From the NCBI GenBank assembly GCA_902494715.1, contig CABUUJ010000001.1, positions 1 through 64,000 of the forward strand: a stretch of DNA of 64,000 bases. Direction: 5' to 3'. The DNA is from an uncultured Collinsella sp. Lineage in GTDB: Bacteria; Actinomycetota; Coriobacteriia; Coriobacteriales; Coriobacteriaceae. The notes beneath the pieces were generated by a model that saw only the letters and a list, made by a program, of their open reading frames with translations, did no database searches and was not told where the DNA came from. Shown piece after piece: positions 54,406 through 63,718 of the stretch (the stretch's first letter is position 1; every line of letters starts with the position of its first letter). A program made the translations under genes and the position numbers.

Positions 54406-55377
54406 ATGAAGCTTTCTAAGATTGCGGCCCTGTTTATGGTGCCGGTATTGGCCTTGTGCCTTGTGGCATGTTCGGCGCCCGGTGGCAATGTGAGCGAATC
54501 TGCGAGCTCCGATCCTAAGATCGCAGAACTCACTGCGCAGAAGCCGGCCAATGCCGACGAGGCCGCCGAGCTGTATGCGAAGCTCATGCAGAAGGAGAAC
54601 GAGATCTTTTCGAGTGATAACGCGCTGTGGGAAAAGGTATTCAATGCGGCAAATAAAGACTCGGCAATGATTGAGGACGGCAGCAATTACGGCGATTTCC
54701 TGCTCAAGACCATCGACGGTGCCAAGGATGAGTTCACGGCGGATGAGCTTAAGACGCTCAAGGCCGGTGCGCAGCAGATCAAGGAGATCGAGGACAAGCT
54801 CGAGAGCTTGGAGAAGGAGTTCCCCGGCTGTGGAAGCACGCCGAGCGCGGGTGAGAGCGTCGACGCTTCGGCCGCTGGCATGACGGCTGGTGCCAATGCT
54901 TCGAGCGAGGCGACGAAGTTCCCCAGCTTTACGGGCAAGGACCTGGATGGCAACGACGTGAACAGCGACGAGCTGTTCTCTAAGAACAAGGTCACCGTCA
55001 TGAACTTCTGGTTCACCACTTGCAAGCCGTGCGTGGGCGAGTTGGGCGACCTCGAGGACCTGAATAAGGAGCTTGCCAAGAAGGGCGGCCAGGTCGTGGG
55101 CGTCAATTCCTTTACGCTCGATGGCAACAAGGGCGAGATTGCAGATGCCAAGGACGTGCTGAGCAAGAAGGGTGTGACATATAAGAACATCTGGTTCAAG
55201 TCGGATAGCGAGGCCGGTAAGTTTACGTCAAATTTGTTCTCGTTCCCGACAACCTACGTTATCGACCAGAACGGCAACATCGTAGGGGAGCCCATCGTGG
55301 GCGCCATCAGCTCCGCCGAGCAGCGCGCAGCACTCGACAAACTTATCGACCAGGCGATTGCGAATAGCGAGCAGTAA
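54406..55377 (+). CDS. Thioredoxin-fold (TlpA/ResA-like) lipoprotein
   Basis: A 323-residue lipoprotein. The signal peptide has lipobox LCLVAC with the lipid-bearing Cys at about residue 22. Residues 35-135 are a helical, charged region of unknown role. Residues 170-320 are a TlpA/ResA thioredoxin fold with the redox pair in FWFTTCKPCVGEL and the cis-proline in SFPTTYVID. It likely reduces disulfides, or methionine or cysteine damage, outside the membrane, with electrons from the polyferredoxin. ATG 54406 has CGGAGG 7 bases upstream; ATG 54400 is too close. Confidence 0.92.
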   Translation: MKLSKIAALFMVPVLALCLVACSAPGGNVSESASSDPKIAELTAQKPANADEAAELYAKLMQKENEIFSSDNALWEKVFNAANKDSAMIEDGSNYGDFLLKTIDGAKDEFTADELKTLKAGAQQIKEIEDKLESLEKEFPGCGSTPSAGESVDASAAGMTAGANASSEATKFPSFTGKDLDGNDVNSDELFSKNKVTVMNFWFTTCKPCVGELGDLEDLNKELAKKGGQVVGVNSFTLDGNKGEIADAKDVLSKKGVTYKNIWFKSDSEAGKFTSNLFSFPTTYVIDQNGNIVGEPIVGAISSAEQRAALDKLIDQAIANSEQ

Positions 55378-55456
55378 AAAACGCGTAAGGGATGGCGAGG
55401 ATCGTGCGCCGCTGTGCGAAGTAGTCCGCTCCCTTTCAAGATAAGCTCCACCATAT

Positions 55457-55483
55457 AGAGGTCCCGCTCGGGACCTCTTTTTT
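55457..55483 (+). terminator. Terminator after the thioredoxin lipoprotein
   Basis: Stem AGAGGTCCCG/CGGGACCTCT with a two-base loop, followed by six T. Confidence 0.92.
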
Positions 55484-55630
55484 GGGCACCGTCCCGTTCG
55501 TTTTTTGGCGCGGTTCCTTACATTCCTCACTGGCGCCGGCAAAAAATGGGGATAGAGTAGGACAAGCGCGTCGAATACGAACGGCGGAGGAGAGCGGGCA
55601 AGTGCGCCCGCGCAGGAGAGGTTGCCGTCC

Positions 55631-58600
55631 ATGCTGGAGCTCAAAGGAATTTGCAAAAGGTACGTCACGCAGTCGTTTACGCAGGTGGCGCTCGACAGCG
55701 TGAGCCTGGCTTTTCGCGATAACGAGTTCGTGGCCATTCTGGGCCCCTCGGGCTCGGGTAAAACTACGATGCTCAACGTTATTGGCGGACTCGACCACTT
55801 TGACTCGGGCGACCTGCTGATCGATGGCATTTCGACCAAGGACTTTCACGATCGCGATTGGGATGCCTATCGCAACAATCGTATCGGCTTTGTGTTCCAG
55901 AGCTATAACCTCATTCCGCATCAGACCATTTTGGAAAACGTGGAGCTGGCGCTCACGCTCACGGGCGTGGGGCATGCCGAGCGCCGCCAGCGTGCGCGCG
56001 AGGCGTTGGAGAAAGTCGGCCTGGGCGAGCACGTTAACAAGCGACCGAGCCAGCTTTCGGGCGGGCAGATGCAGCGTGTGGCCATCGCCCGCGCCCTGAT
56101 TAATGACCCAGAGATCGTCCTTGCCGACGAGCCGACCGGCGCTTTGGATTCAACGACATCCGTACAGGTCATGGATCTGCTCAAGGACGTTGCGCGCGAC
56201 CGTCTGGTCGTCATGGTCACGCACAATCCCGAGCTGGCGTACCAGTACGCCACGCGCATCGTCAACCTGGCGGACGGCAAGATCACCGACGATTCCGACC
56301 CCTTCGATGTTGCCAAGGCCGCGCGTCGCGAGGCTAAGCCTACGCGCAAAACCTCGATGAGCTTTGTGACGGCGCTGGGTCTTTCTGCTCGAAACCTCAT
56401 GACCAAGAAGGGCCGTACGGCCATGACTGCCTTTGCGGGTTCGATTGGCATTATCGGCATTGCGGCGATTCTGGCGCTGTCCAATGGCGTAAACGGCTAC
56501 ATCAAAAAGGTCGAGGAGGATACGCTCTCGAGCTACCCGCTCACCATTTCCAAGCAGGATTACGACCTGTCGTCCATGATGGGCGGACAGGGGGCCACGG
56601 ATGACGATGCGTCCAAGAACGAGGGCTCGTCCGACGACGGCACCGACGGCAAGGCTCGGGGAACTGATAAGATCCCTGTGGTCACGGCCGTAAAGGATAT
56701 GTTTGCGAGCGTTAAGTCCAACGACATGACGAGCTTTAAGGCATGGCTCGATGCCGGTGGCGACGGCATCGATAAAGAAGTCAATGCCATCCAGTACGGT
56801 TATGGCGTGACGCCGGTTGTCTATCGTGCGGGTAAGGGCGATGAGAAGCCTGTCCGGCTGGTGCCCAACGCTATGACCGAGGCCATGAGCGGAGGCGCGA
56901 GCTCGGCGGCAACGGTGAGCATGGAATCCATGGGAACCTCGGTCTTTAACGAGATGATTGACGACCAGAGCTTGCTCGACAGCCAGTACGATGTCGTCGC
57001 CGGTCATTGGCCCACGTCTGCCAACGAAGCCGTGATGGTGCTTTCGAGCCGTGGAACGGTGGGCGACTACACGCTCTACAGCATCGGCGCGCTGGATATC
57101 AACGAGCTCAACGACCTGGTTAACAGCGCCATGACGGCTGACGGTAAGATCGAAACGCCCGAGACCGGTACCGACTTTACCTACGACGATGCGCTGTCCA
57201 CGACGTTTAAGGTGCTGTCGCCGGCCGATGCCTATCGCAAAAACGAAGAGACCGGCATGTGGACCGATATGTCTGGCGACACCGACTTTATGGCTGCCAA
57301 GGTTGCCGACGGTATCGACGTGCACATTGTGGGCGTGGTGCGACCCAACGAGACCGCCAACGCGAGTGCATTGTCCCCAGGCATTGCCTATACGCATGCG
57401 CTGACTTGCCAGCTTATGGAGCGCGCCGCCGATTCGCAGATTGTGCAGGAGCAGCTCGCCCACCCCGAGACGGATGTCTTTACGGGCAAGTCTTTCGATG
57501 AGCTGCAAGGCGAGGCCAAACAAGGCGTGGATCTGAGCAGTATGTTCAGCGTGGACGAGGCGGCGCTCAAGAGCGCGTTCTCGTTTGATGCGTCTGCACT
57601 CTCGGGTGCGGCCGGCGGTATGGACCTTTCTGGTATCGACTTATCCGGGTTGGACATTGACCTCTCGGACGTTGGCAAGGACATCGACTTCAGCGACATC
57701 ATGGCACAAGCACCGGCTCCAGATTTCTCGGGCATCTTTGACGGTCTGGAGCTCACGCCCGAGCAAATGCAGCAGGTGGGAATACTTGCCAACCAACTGT
57801 TTGAGGGCTTTTTGCAGTCTGATCAGTTTAAGGCGCTGTCACCCGAAGACCTTAAGGACGCGTCAAAGCTCTCTGCCGCATTCTCGACGTATCTTGAGAA
57901 TGATGCCGCAGCCCAGCAATGCCTGGCCCAGCTCAAAGCGCTCGGCGGCGATGCCCTGGCCGAACGCCTGCAGCAGGCGATGACCGACTATGTGCAAAAG
58001 CAGCTGGCTCCGTATTTGCAGCAGGCTATGGATCAGGTGATGAAGTCGATCAGCGATCAGATTGCGGCGACGGTGTCAGCTCAGCTCAAGGCGGGCGCGG
58101 CAGGGCTTATGGACCAGATGGCGACGCAGATGTCGTCGAGTTTTGCCAACCTGGCGAGCGCTATGCGTGTGGATGCGAGCGCCTTTGCTCGTGCCATCCA
58201 TTTCAACATGGACGCCGAGGATCTGAGTTCGCTCATGATGAGTTATGCCAAGGCATCGCAGCTTACCTATGACAACAACCTGACCACACTGGGTTATGCG
58301 GACGAGGCGGACCCCATCTCAGTCAAGATTTTCCCGCGCGACTTTGAGGCCAAGGAGCGCGTACTCGATCACATCGATGCGTACAACAAGCAGGTCAAAG
58401 CCGCTGGCCACGATGATCGGGCAATTTCGTACACCGACTACATGGGCATCATCATGGGTTCGGTGACCGACATTGTGAACACCATCAGCTTGGTGCTCAT
58501 CGCATTCGTGAGTATCAGCCTGGTGGTGAGCTCCATCATGATCGGCATCATCACCTATATCAGCGTGCTGGAGCGCAAAAAGGAGATTGGCATCCTGCGC

Positions 58601-58885
58601 GCGATCGGCGCGTCAAAGCGCAACGTGGCCAACGTGTTTAACGCCGAGACCTTTATCGAGGGCCTCATCGCCGGCGTCTTTGCTGTTGTCGTCGTGGTGG
58701 CCGTGAGCTTCCCGGTCAATGCTTGGGCGCTTGCGGTCAAACAGGTCCCCAACCTAATGAGTCTGCCCGTGCAGGATGCGCTGGTGCTCATTGCGATTTC
58801 GGTGCTGCTAACGGTCGTCGCCGGTCTACTGCCTGCCCGCAGCGCATCCAAAAAAGACCCCGTGGAAGCCTTGCGCTCCGAATAA
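55631..58885 (+). CDS. MacB-like ABC exporter, ATPase and permease fused
   Basis: A 1084-residue protein. The ATPase domain (1-225) has Walker [11 protein letters not shown], signature [10 protein letters not shown] and Walker [10 protein letters not shown], in the LolD/MacB class. A first membrane helix at about 255-280 is followed by an extracytoplasmic domain of about 640 residues that contains a long Gln/Ala-rich helical stretch (about 720-830), and three closing FtsX-type helices end in [17 protein letters not shown]. This architecture fits Gram-positive exporters of peptides or antibiotics that act by mechanotransmission. The start is ATG 55631 with GGAGAGG upstream. No two-component partner is adjacent. 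Confidence 0.9.
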   Translation: MLELKGICKRYVTQSFTQVALDSVSLAFRDNEFVAILGPSGSGKTTMLNVIGGLDHFDSGDLLIDGISTKDFHDRDWDAYRNNRIGFVFQSYNLIPHQTILENVELALTLTGVGHAERRQRAREALEKVGLGEHVNKRPSQLSGGQMQRVAIARALINDPEIVLADEPTGALDSTTSVQVMDLLKDVARDRLVVMVTHNPELAYQYATRIVNLADGKITDDSDPFDVAKAARREAKPTRKTSMSFVTALGLSARNLMTKKGRTAMTAFAGSIGIIGIAAILALSNGVNGYIKKVEEDTLSSYPLTISKQDYDLSSMMGGQGATDDDASKNEGSSDDGTDGKARGTDKIPVVTAVKDMFASVKSNDMTSFKAWLDAGGDGIDKEVNAIQYGYGVTPVVYRAGKGDEKPVRLVPNAMTEAMSGGASSAATVSMESMGTSVFNEMIDDQSLLDSQYDVVAGHWPTSANEAVMVLSSRGTVGDYTLYSIGALDINELNDLVNSAMTADGKIETPETGTDFTYDDALSTTFKVLSPADAYRKNEETGMWTDMSGDTDFMAAKVADGIDVHIVGVVRPNETANASALSPGIAYTHALTCQLMERAADSQIVQEQLAHPETDVFTGKSFDELQGEAKQGVDLSSMFSVDEAALKSAFSFDASALSGAAGGMDLSGIDLSGLDIDLSDVGKDIDFSDIMAQAPAPDFSGIFDGLELTPEQMQQVGILANQLFEGFLQSDQFKALSPEDLKDASKLSAAFSTYLENDAAAQQCLAQLKALGGDALAERLQQAMTDYVQKQLAPYLQQAMDQVMKSISDQIAATVSAQLKAGAAGLMDQMATQMSSSFANLASAMRVDASAFARAIHFNMDAEDLSSLMMSYAKASQLTYDNNLTTLGYADEADPISVKIFPRDFEAKERVLDHIDAYNKQVKAAGHDDRAISYTDYMGIIMGSVTDIVNTISLVLIAFVSISLVVSSIMIGIITYISVLERKKEIGILRAIGASKRNVANVFNAETFIEGLIAGVFAVVVVVAVSFPVNAWALAVKQVPNLMSLPVQDALVLIAISVLLTVVAGLLPARSASKKDPVEALRSE

Positions 58886-58916
58886 TGCGACAAAGGGACA
58901 GTCCCTTTGTCGCATT
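58884..58916 (+). repeat. Palindrome at the end of the ABC gene
   Basis: 15-bp perfect arms AATGCGACAAAGGGA/TCCCTTTGTCGCATT around CAG, overlapping the ABC stop codon. There is no T run, so termination is uncertain. The CAAAGGGACAG-type core resembles the hairpin at 730-758. Confidence 0.7.
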
Positions 58917-59010
58917 GAGACCCTTGCGAAATCGGGGTCTAATTACCGTTCGGCAGGTTAAGAACTCCCTCTCCCCGCTTAATGCTTGACGAAGAGTCCT
59001 CTGGTTTATA

Positions 59011-59022
59011 TACCTATCGGTA
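59011..59022. promoter_or_regulatory. TetR-type operator at the MFS promoter
   Basis: TACC-TATC-GGTA. It overlaps a likely -10 (TATATA around 59007-59012) of a promoter with TTGACG at 58986-58991. It matches the TACC-N4-GGTA site before the deiminase gene. Confidence 0.65.
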
Positions 59023-59060
59023 GGCATATAGGATGTATTGCCGATAGAAATGGAGCAACC

Positions 59061-60341
59061 ATGACTCTCACCACACCAGCCAAAAAAGATTGTCTCCGTG
59101 AAAGCGGCGCATTTGCTTGGGTCGTCGTTATTGCGCTCGGCTTAATGTCCGCCGGAACAACTGGCACATATAGCATTATTGCCGGCTCATTCGTTGCTCC
59201 AGTATGTGAAGATCTGGGCTTTGATTACACTTCTTTTTCTTTCTATTTCACCGCGATTCTTCTTGGCCTTGCGCTTGGGCTTCCGCTTTTGAGTCGCTTC
59301 ATTCCAAAAGTAATCGGCAAACCATGGCATATTTGCATTGAACTCGTCCTTATTGCTGCCGGCGCCGCAATGGCGTTCTACACCGAGGTCTGGATGTTCA
59401 CCGTCTCCGCCGCAGTGATCGGCATCTGCTTTTCGTTTACAACGGGCGTCTGCATGTCCGATGTCATTGACCAATGGTTCAGCAAATCGTCCGGTCTTGC
59501 CATCGGCCTCGCTTGGGGCGTTAATTCTCTCTGCACGCTGTTATTGAGTCCTGTCGTTACGCTGGTCATCGAGCAGCAAGGCTGGCGTACGGGATACATC
59601 GTGCTTGCGGCCGTTTCTGCAGCTATGATTTTGCCTGCAAGCGCATTTATCATTCGCCTTAACCCCTCTGATCGCAACATGCTTCCGTACGGAGAGACCG
59701 CCTCCGAAACCCATGAGAGCTGCAGCGCCGATGAGCAGGAAGATGTCCTTTCGGGCATGGCACTCCGCGATGCCGCGAAAACGCCGTCTTTTATTCTCTG
59801 TGCCCTTTTGCTTTGCGTGGCGCAGCTCACCTGCTGCATGAACCAGCTGTTTCCAACCTATGCAAGCGAGGTCGGTTTCAATCCTATCGTAGGAAGCTTA
59901 ATGGTCTCGGCAGCTTCACTCTCCGATATCTTACTAAATCCCTTCGTGGGCAAAACATGCGACAAGCTTGGCGCTATTAAAGCAACGGTCGCATGGACAG
60001 GTGTCAGCATTCTTTCATTCCTGCTTCTTATCATTGGCGGAAGCAATGAGACCGTTTCCATCATTGCAGCTGGTGTAAACGATGTCATGTTCGCCATCGT
60101 TGGAACCGCAATGCCGATGCTTCTCCTCTCGCTTTTTGGATCACGCGATTTTGGAAGGATCTATTCGATTGTTTGCTCAGCGGGCTATGTCGTCGGTGCT
60201 TTTGGAATGCCGGTCATGATGAAGGTTTACGGCATGGCAGGGTCATTCCAGGGAGTATTTATCTTCTGCATTGCCTGCAACCTTATGATTGCTGCGTTTG
60301 CTATCGTTTCCGGCTTTCTCAGTAAGGCTGCTGAAAAGTAA
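59061..60341 (+). CDS. MFS transporter (OxlT-like)
   Basis: A 426-residue transporter with 12 predicted helices, a central charged loop (about 205-235) and the TGVCMSDVIDQWFSKSSG loop of OxlT-type major facilitator carriers. Its N-terminal 100 residues are very similar to those of the MFS gene that starts at 63719 (shared LMSAGTTG, IAGSFVAPVCE). Between them lie a deiminase and a carbamoyltransferase, so the two carriers probably move the substrate and product of that pathway, for example agmatine, arginine, putrescine or citrulline. The start is ATG 59061 with TGGAGC upstream. Confidence 0.85.
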   Translation: MTLTTPAKKDCLRESGAFAWVVVIALGLMSAGTTGTYSIIAGSFVAPVCEDLGFDYTSFSFYFTAILLGLALGLPLLSRFIPKVIGKPWHICIELVLIAAGAAMAFYTEVWMFTVSAAVIGICFSFTTGVCMSDVIDQWFSKSSGLAIGLAWGVNSLCTLLLSPVVTLVIEQQGWRTGYIVLAAVSAAMILPASAFIIRLNPSDRNMLPYGETASETHESCSADEQEDVLSGMALRDAAKTPSFILCALLLCVAQLTCCMNQLFPTYASEVGFNPIVGSLMVSAASLSDILLNPFVGKTCDKLGAIKATVAWTGVSILSFLLLIIGGSNETVSIIAAGVNDVMFAIVGTAMPMLLLSLFGSRDFGRIYSIVCSAGYVVGAFGMPVMMKVYGMAGSFQGVFIFCIACNLMIAAFAIVSGFLSKAAEK

Positions 60342-60377
60342 TAAGCGCCGATTGCATCGGCATAGATTGCCACGCAA

Positions 60378-60425
60378 CAGGGGTCGACTCCAAGCCAGAC
60401 TGGAGTCGACCCCTGTTTTCGTTTT
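60378..60425 (+). terminator. Strong terminator after the MFS gene
   Basis: 15-bp perfect stem CAGGGGTCGACTCCA/TGGAGTCGACCCCTG with an 8-nt loop, followed by TTTTCGTTTT. Confidence 0.95.
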
Positions 60426-60478
60426 AAAGGTTGCCCGCAGGCACCGTGGGTGCCAACATGCGTTTCAGCTTGGCTGGT

Positions 60479-61057
60479 CTATTTGAACATAAGCTCGACT
60501 ATTCCCGCCCAAACCGCTTTTTCATCAATATCCTCACCTTGAGCGACCGTATTGCTCGCTCCCTCCAGAACGGTATAAAGAATTTGTACGTAGAGCATCA
60601 CGTCGGCGCTATCGGAAAACGCGCCAATCTCTACACCATGAAGAAGGATGTCTTTAAGCGCATCCATGGTTCGTTTGGTCGCCGTCGCTTGACGTTCCTG
60701 AACTGCAGGAATTCGATTTGATTGAACGCTAACCTCGGCCAGCACGCGCCGGCGCTTTTCATCGCTTCGATAGCCACCTATAACTGAATTGCCGAGCTCG
60801 ATAAGCGCGGCCTTGAACCCGTCCCCATCGACTATTAGCGAGTAGTCGCGCTGATAGTCGATGGTCGGAAACATGCTGTCCAAGAGCGTAGTGAAAATCT
60901 CCTCTTTAGAGGGAAAGTAGTAGTACACCGACGGCTTGGATATACCGACAAGGTCGCAAATCTTTCCGATAGACGCTTTGTCATAACCGACTTCTGCCAC
61001 AAGATCGTACATTGCGTCCAATATTTTTTTTCTTGTGCTCACGCTGCATTTCTCCAT
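60479..61057 (-). CDS. TetR-family repressor
   Basis: A 192-residue regulator. The helix-turn-helix is TRKKILDAMYDLVAEVGYDK then ASIGKICDLVGISKPSVYYY. The C-terminal ligand domain is not assignable. It is convergent with the first MFS gene and divergent from the deiminase operon. TACC-N4-GGTA palindromes before both suggest that it controls the transporter and the catabolic genes. The start is ATG 61057; an alternative shorter start is less likely. Confidence 0.92.
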   Translation of the reverse strand: MEKCSVSTRKKILDAMYDLVAEVGYDKASIGKICDLVGISKPSVYYYFPSKEEIFTTLLDSMFPTIDYQRDYSLIVDGDGFKAALIELGNSVIGGYRSDEKRRRVLAEVSVQSNRIPAVQERQATATKRTMDALKDILLHGVEIGAFSDSADVMLYVQILYTVLEGASNTVAQGEDIDEKAVWAGIVELMFK

Positions 61058-61186
61058 TGCAAATCACTTCCGCACTACCAACATTATTAAGGATGGCAAC
61101 GGAACATCAATTCGTGTCCAAACATGACCACTATATACGGTGAACGGTATGTATCAGTAGGCGAGCGGCAAACATTCAAAACTATC

Positions 61187-61198
61187 TACCGAACGGTA
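61187..61198. promoter_or_regulatory. TetR-type operator before the deiminase operon
   Basis: TACC-GAAC-GGTA within the 14-bp near-palindrome CTACCGAACGGTAG. A related half-site, TGAACGGTATGTAT, lies at 61141-61154 toward the TetR gene, and a second palindrome, TATAGTA-G-TACTATA, lies at 61201-61215. The region 61058-61281 therefore controls both directions. Confidence 0.7.
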
Positions 61199-61281
61199 GG
61201 TATAGTAGTACTATAGCAGGTGAAACCCCGCTATTGTCGCGGCCGGACAGCATCGCGGGAAACCCGACGGAAGGACCAACC

Positions 61282-62520
61282 ATGTACGAGAATTATCGTA
61301 TGCCGGGCGAGTTCGAGAAGCGCTCCAACGTCTATGTGACATGGCTTCCCGATTACATCCGTGCAGAGGGCTACGATAACCGCCAGCCCTGCGTTGACGT
61401 GATTAAGGCTCTGCTCGAGTATGGCGACGTTACGGTCAACCTCAATTGCGGCACCCCCGGCTCCTATGAGGAGGCTTGCTCGCGCCTGAAGGAGGAGGGG
61501 GTTGATCTCGATCGCATTGAGATTACGCAGTTCGAAGACTCCAACTTCTATGTCCGCGACAACGGCCCCAGCATCATGGTCGACGATAAAGGCCATTCTT
61601 ATATGGTCAACCCCGCTTGGACCTATTACGGCGTGTGGGACAAGAACTCCCCGGAGTGCCAGTCCGCACGTAAGGCAGCCGTTCACATGGCGGTTGCGCT
61701 CGGTTGCTTCGATATTGTCAATTCCGAAATGGTTTCGGAGGGCGGCGACCGCGAGTTTGACGGTCACGGCACTCTAATCGCCATCGAGGACACGGAATGC
61801 CGCAAGCGTAATCCCGAGTTCACGAAAGAGGAAGTAGAGGCCGAGTATAAACGCATCTACAACCTCAACAAGGTTATCTGGCTTCCGCAGCCTATGCTCG
61901 AGGACGACGACTATCGACTGGGCATCCTCGACGAGAAGGAAGACGGAACTCCCATCTTTGGCATGAGCTTTGCAGCTCACATTGATGAGATGTGTCGCTT
62001 TATCACTCCGAACAAGATTCTTCTTGCCGAGGTGTCCGATGAAGAGGCAGCCTCGAGCAAGGCTGGCGCAGAGTCTCGTCGCCGCATTGAGGCGGCCTAC
62101 GAGATCCTGAGCAACGAAACGGACTGGGAGGGTAAGCCCTTCGAGATCGTTCGTATGCCCACCGCCGAGCCGATTGAAGTCGTTATCGCCCCTGGCGATG
62201 AGGATTACGAGCTCTATAAGGGCTTCATCGACGAAATGGGCGGCAAGTTTATGGATGGCACTCCCTGGCCCGAGGGCCCCGTCCACTTCTACGCAGCAGC
62301 GAGCTACTGCAACTTCCTCATCTGCAATGGCGTCGTTCTTGGTCAGCGTTATTACCACGAGGGCATGAACGAAGTTGTGAAGGAGAAGGACGAGCAGGCC
62401 AAAGCCGTTCTTGAGAGCTGCTTCCCCGATCGCAAAGTCATCATGATTGACTCTCTCGCGCTTAACCTGTCCGGCGGCGGCGTGCACTGCTGGACCAAGG
62501 ACGTGGCAGCCAGCTGCTAG
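61282..62520 (+). CDS. Agmatine deiminase-family enzyme
   Basis: A 412-residue member of the PAD_porph/agmatine deiminase family. It has the N-terminal RMPGEFEKRSNVYVTW, the Asp motif YVRDNGPS, EGGDREFDGHGT, the catalytic His region AAHIDEMCRF and the catalytic Cys in SGGGVHCWTKD (Cys403). It would hydrolyse the guanidine group of agmatine to N-carbamoylputrescine and ammonia. EGGD replaces the EGGN of standard agmatine deiminases and the protein is longer than usual, so a related guanidine substrate is possible. AAGGACC precedes the ATG. The carbamoyltransferase downstream fits the agmatine deiminase pathway. Confidence 0.82.
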   Translation: MYENYRMPGEFEKRSNVYVTWLPDYIRAEGYDNRQPCVDVIKALLEYGDVTVNLNCGTPGSYEEACSRLKEEGVDLDRIEITQFEDSNFYVRDNGPSIMVDDKGHSYMVNPAWTYYGVWDKNSPECQSARKAAVHMAVALGCFDIVNSEMVSEGGDREFDGHGTLIAIEDTECRKRNPEFTKEEVEAEYKRIYNLNKVIWLPQPMLEDDDYRLGILDEKEDGTPIFGMSFAAHIDEMCRFITPNKILLAEVSDEEAASSKAGAESRRRIEAAYEILSNETDWEGKPFEIVRMPTAEPIEVVIAPGDEDYELYKGFIDEMGGKFMDGTPWPEGPVHFYAAASYCNFLICNGVVLGQRYYHEGMNEVVKEKDEQAKAVLESCFPDRKVIMIDSLALNLSGGGVHCWTKDVAASC

Positions 62521-62567
62521 CGAGCCTTTGAGCCTGCACTGTCTGATTTAGGCGCCACACTTACTGC

Positions 62568-62599
62568 TCCCCGAGGGATATCCGTGTCTCCCTCGGGGA
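62568..62599 (+). terminator. Intercistronic hairpin
   Basis: 11-bp stem TCCCCGAGGGA/TCCCTCGGGGA with a 10-nt loop and no T run. It is probably an mRNA structure that sets the ratio of the two enzymes rather than a terminator. Confidence 0.5.
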
Positions 62600-62642
62600 C
62601 ACATTCGACATTCATCTATCACTAAATGGAAAGGAAATAGGC

Positions 62643-63707
62643 ATGAACAACAGCCTCCGCGGTCGCGACTACATCAACATCCATGATCTCTCCTCCGAGG
62701 ATTTCCGCTATCTCATCGATCTTGCCTGGAACCTTAAGGCTCAGAAGAAGTCTGGTGTCGACCAGCGCTACTTCCCCGGCAAAAACGTCCTCGCCAACTT
62801 TGAGTGGGGCTCGACCCGTACTCGTTGCGCATTCGAGACCTCCTGCAACGATTTGGGCATGGGCTTCACTTATCTGACCAACTCCCACATGGGTGACTGC
62901 GAGACCGTCAAGGATGCCATGCGCGTCTTTAACGGCATGTATGATCTCATTGTCTACCGCGCACAGAAGGACGAGCAGTTCCTCTATGACGTCGCCGACC
63001 TGGTTGACATCCCGGTCATCAATGCCCTTACTCTCGGCGATCACCCGACTCAGATGCTCGCTGACGCTCTTACGATGGAAGAGCAATGGTGCGGTCTGCG
63101 TACGAGCCGCGGCAAGAAGATGGCTTTCGTTGGCAACTGCGCCGGCGCCCCGGTGTGGTATGGCCGCCTGTGCGCTATGCTCGACATGGACTTCCTCGCC
63201 ATCGGCCCCGACGACCTCCGTCATCAGATGTGCAAGGAAATGATCGAAGAGGTGGAGGCCTGCTACGCCAAGTACGCTCCCAATAGGACCTTTACCATCA
63301 CCTCTGACCTCGATGCCCTGGATGGCGTTGACGTTATCGTTACCGAGGAGTGGCGCTACATCAACCCCGAGTGCGGCGAAGAGGTTCTGGATCCCGACGA
63401 CTACAACTCCTGGCTGGGCGATGCCGAGTCCCTGTACCCCTATCGCGTCACCAGCGAGCTGTGCAAGCGCACCAACAATCCCGACATCTTCTGCATGCAT
63501 GAGCTTCCCTCTGTCCACAACGCAGATCACCGTGTTGGCAAGATGCTCCTCGACCAGTGCAAGAACGACCTCCATCGCGAGATCATCACCGAGGGTTTCG
63601 AGATTGCCGACGAGTGCTTTGAGGCCAACGCTTCGGTCATCTTCCGTGAGGCAGAGAACCGTCAGCACACCATCAAGGCCGTTATGTGTGCTCTTCTGGG
63701 TCTCTAG
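62643..63707 (+). CDS. Aspartate/ornithine carbamoyltransferase-family enzyme with altered active site
   Basis: A 354-residue carbamoyltransferase. The carbamoyl-phosphate motif STRTR is at 57-61, preceded by FEWG instead of the usual F-E-K-x. HPTQ is at 134-137. The ornithine-type H-C-L-P motif is HELP here (286-289), and the S-M-G loop of ornithine transcarbamylases is not seen; its place is taken by EEWRYINPE. It most likely cleaves the carbamoyl group of the deiminase product, giving carbamoyl phosphate for ATP synthesis, but ornithine is an unlikely substrate. GGAAAGGAAA precedes the ATG. A carbamate kinase is not in the window. Confidence 0.8.
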   Translation: MNNSLRGRDYINIHDLSSEDFRYLIDLAWNLKAQKKSGVDQRYFPGKNVLANFEWGSTRTRCAFETSCNDLGMGFTYLTNSHMGDCETVKDAMRVFNGMYDLIVYRAQKDEQFLYDVADLVDIPVINALTLGDHPTQMLADALTMEEQWCGLRTSRGKKMAFVGNCAGAPVWYGRLCAMLDMDFLAIGPDDLRHQMCKEMIEEVEACYAKYAPNRTFTITSDLDALDGVDVIVTEEWRYINPECGEEVLDPDDYNSWLGDAESLYPYRVTSELCKRTNNPDIFCMHELPSVHNADHRVGKMLLDQCKNDLHREIITEGFEIADECFEANASVIFREAENRQHTIKAVMCALLGL

Positions 63708-63718
63708 GAGTTGTATCA

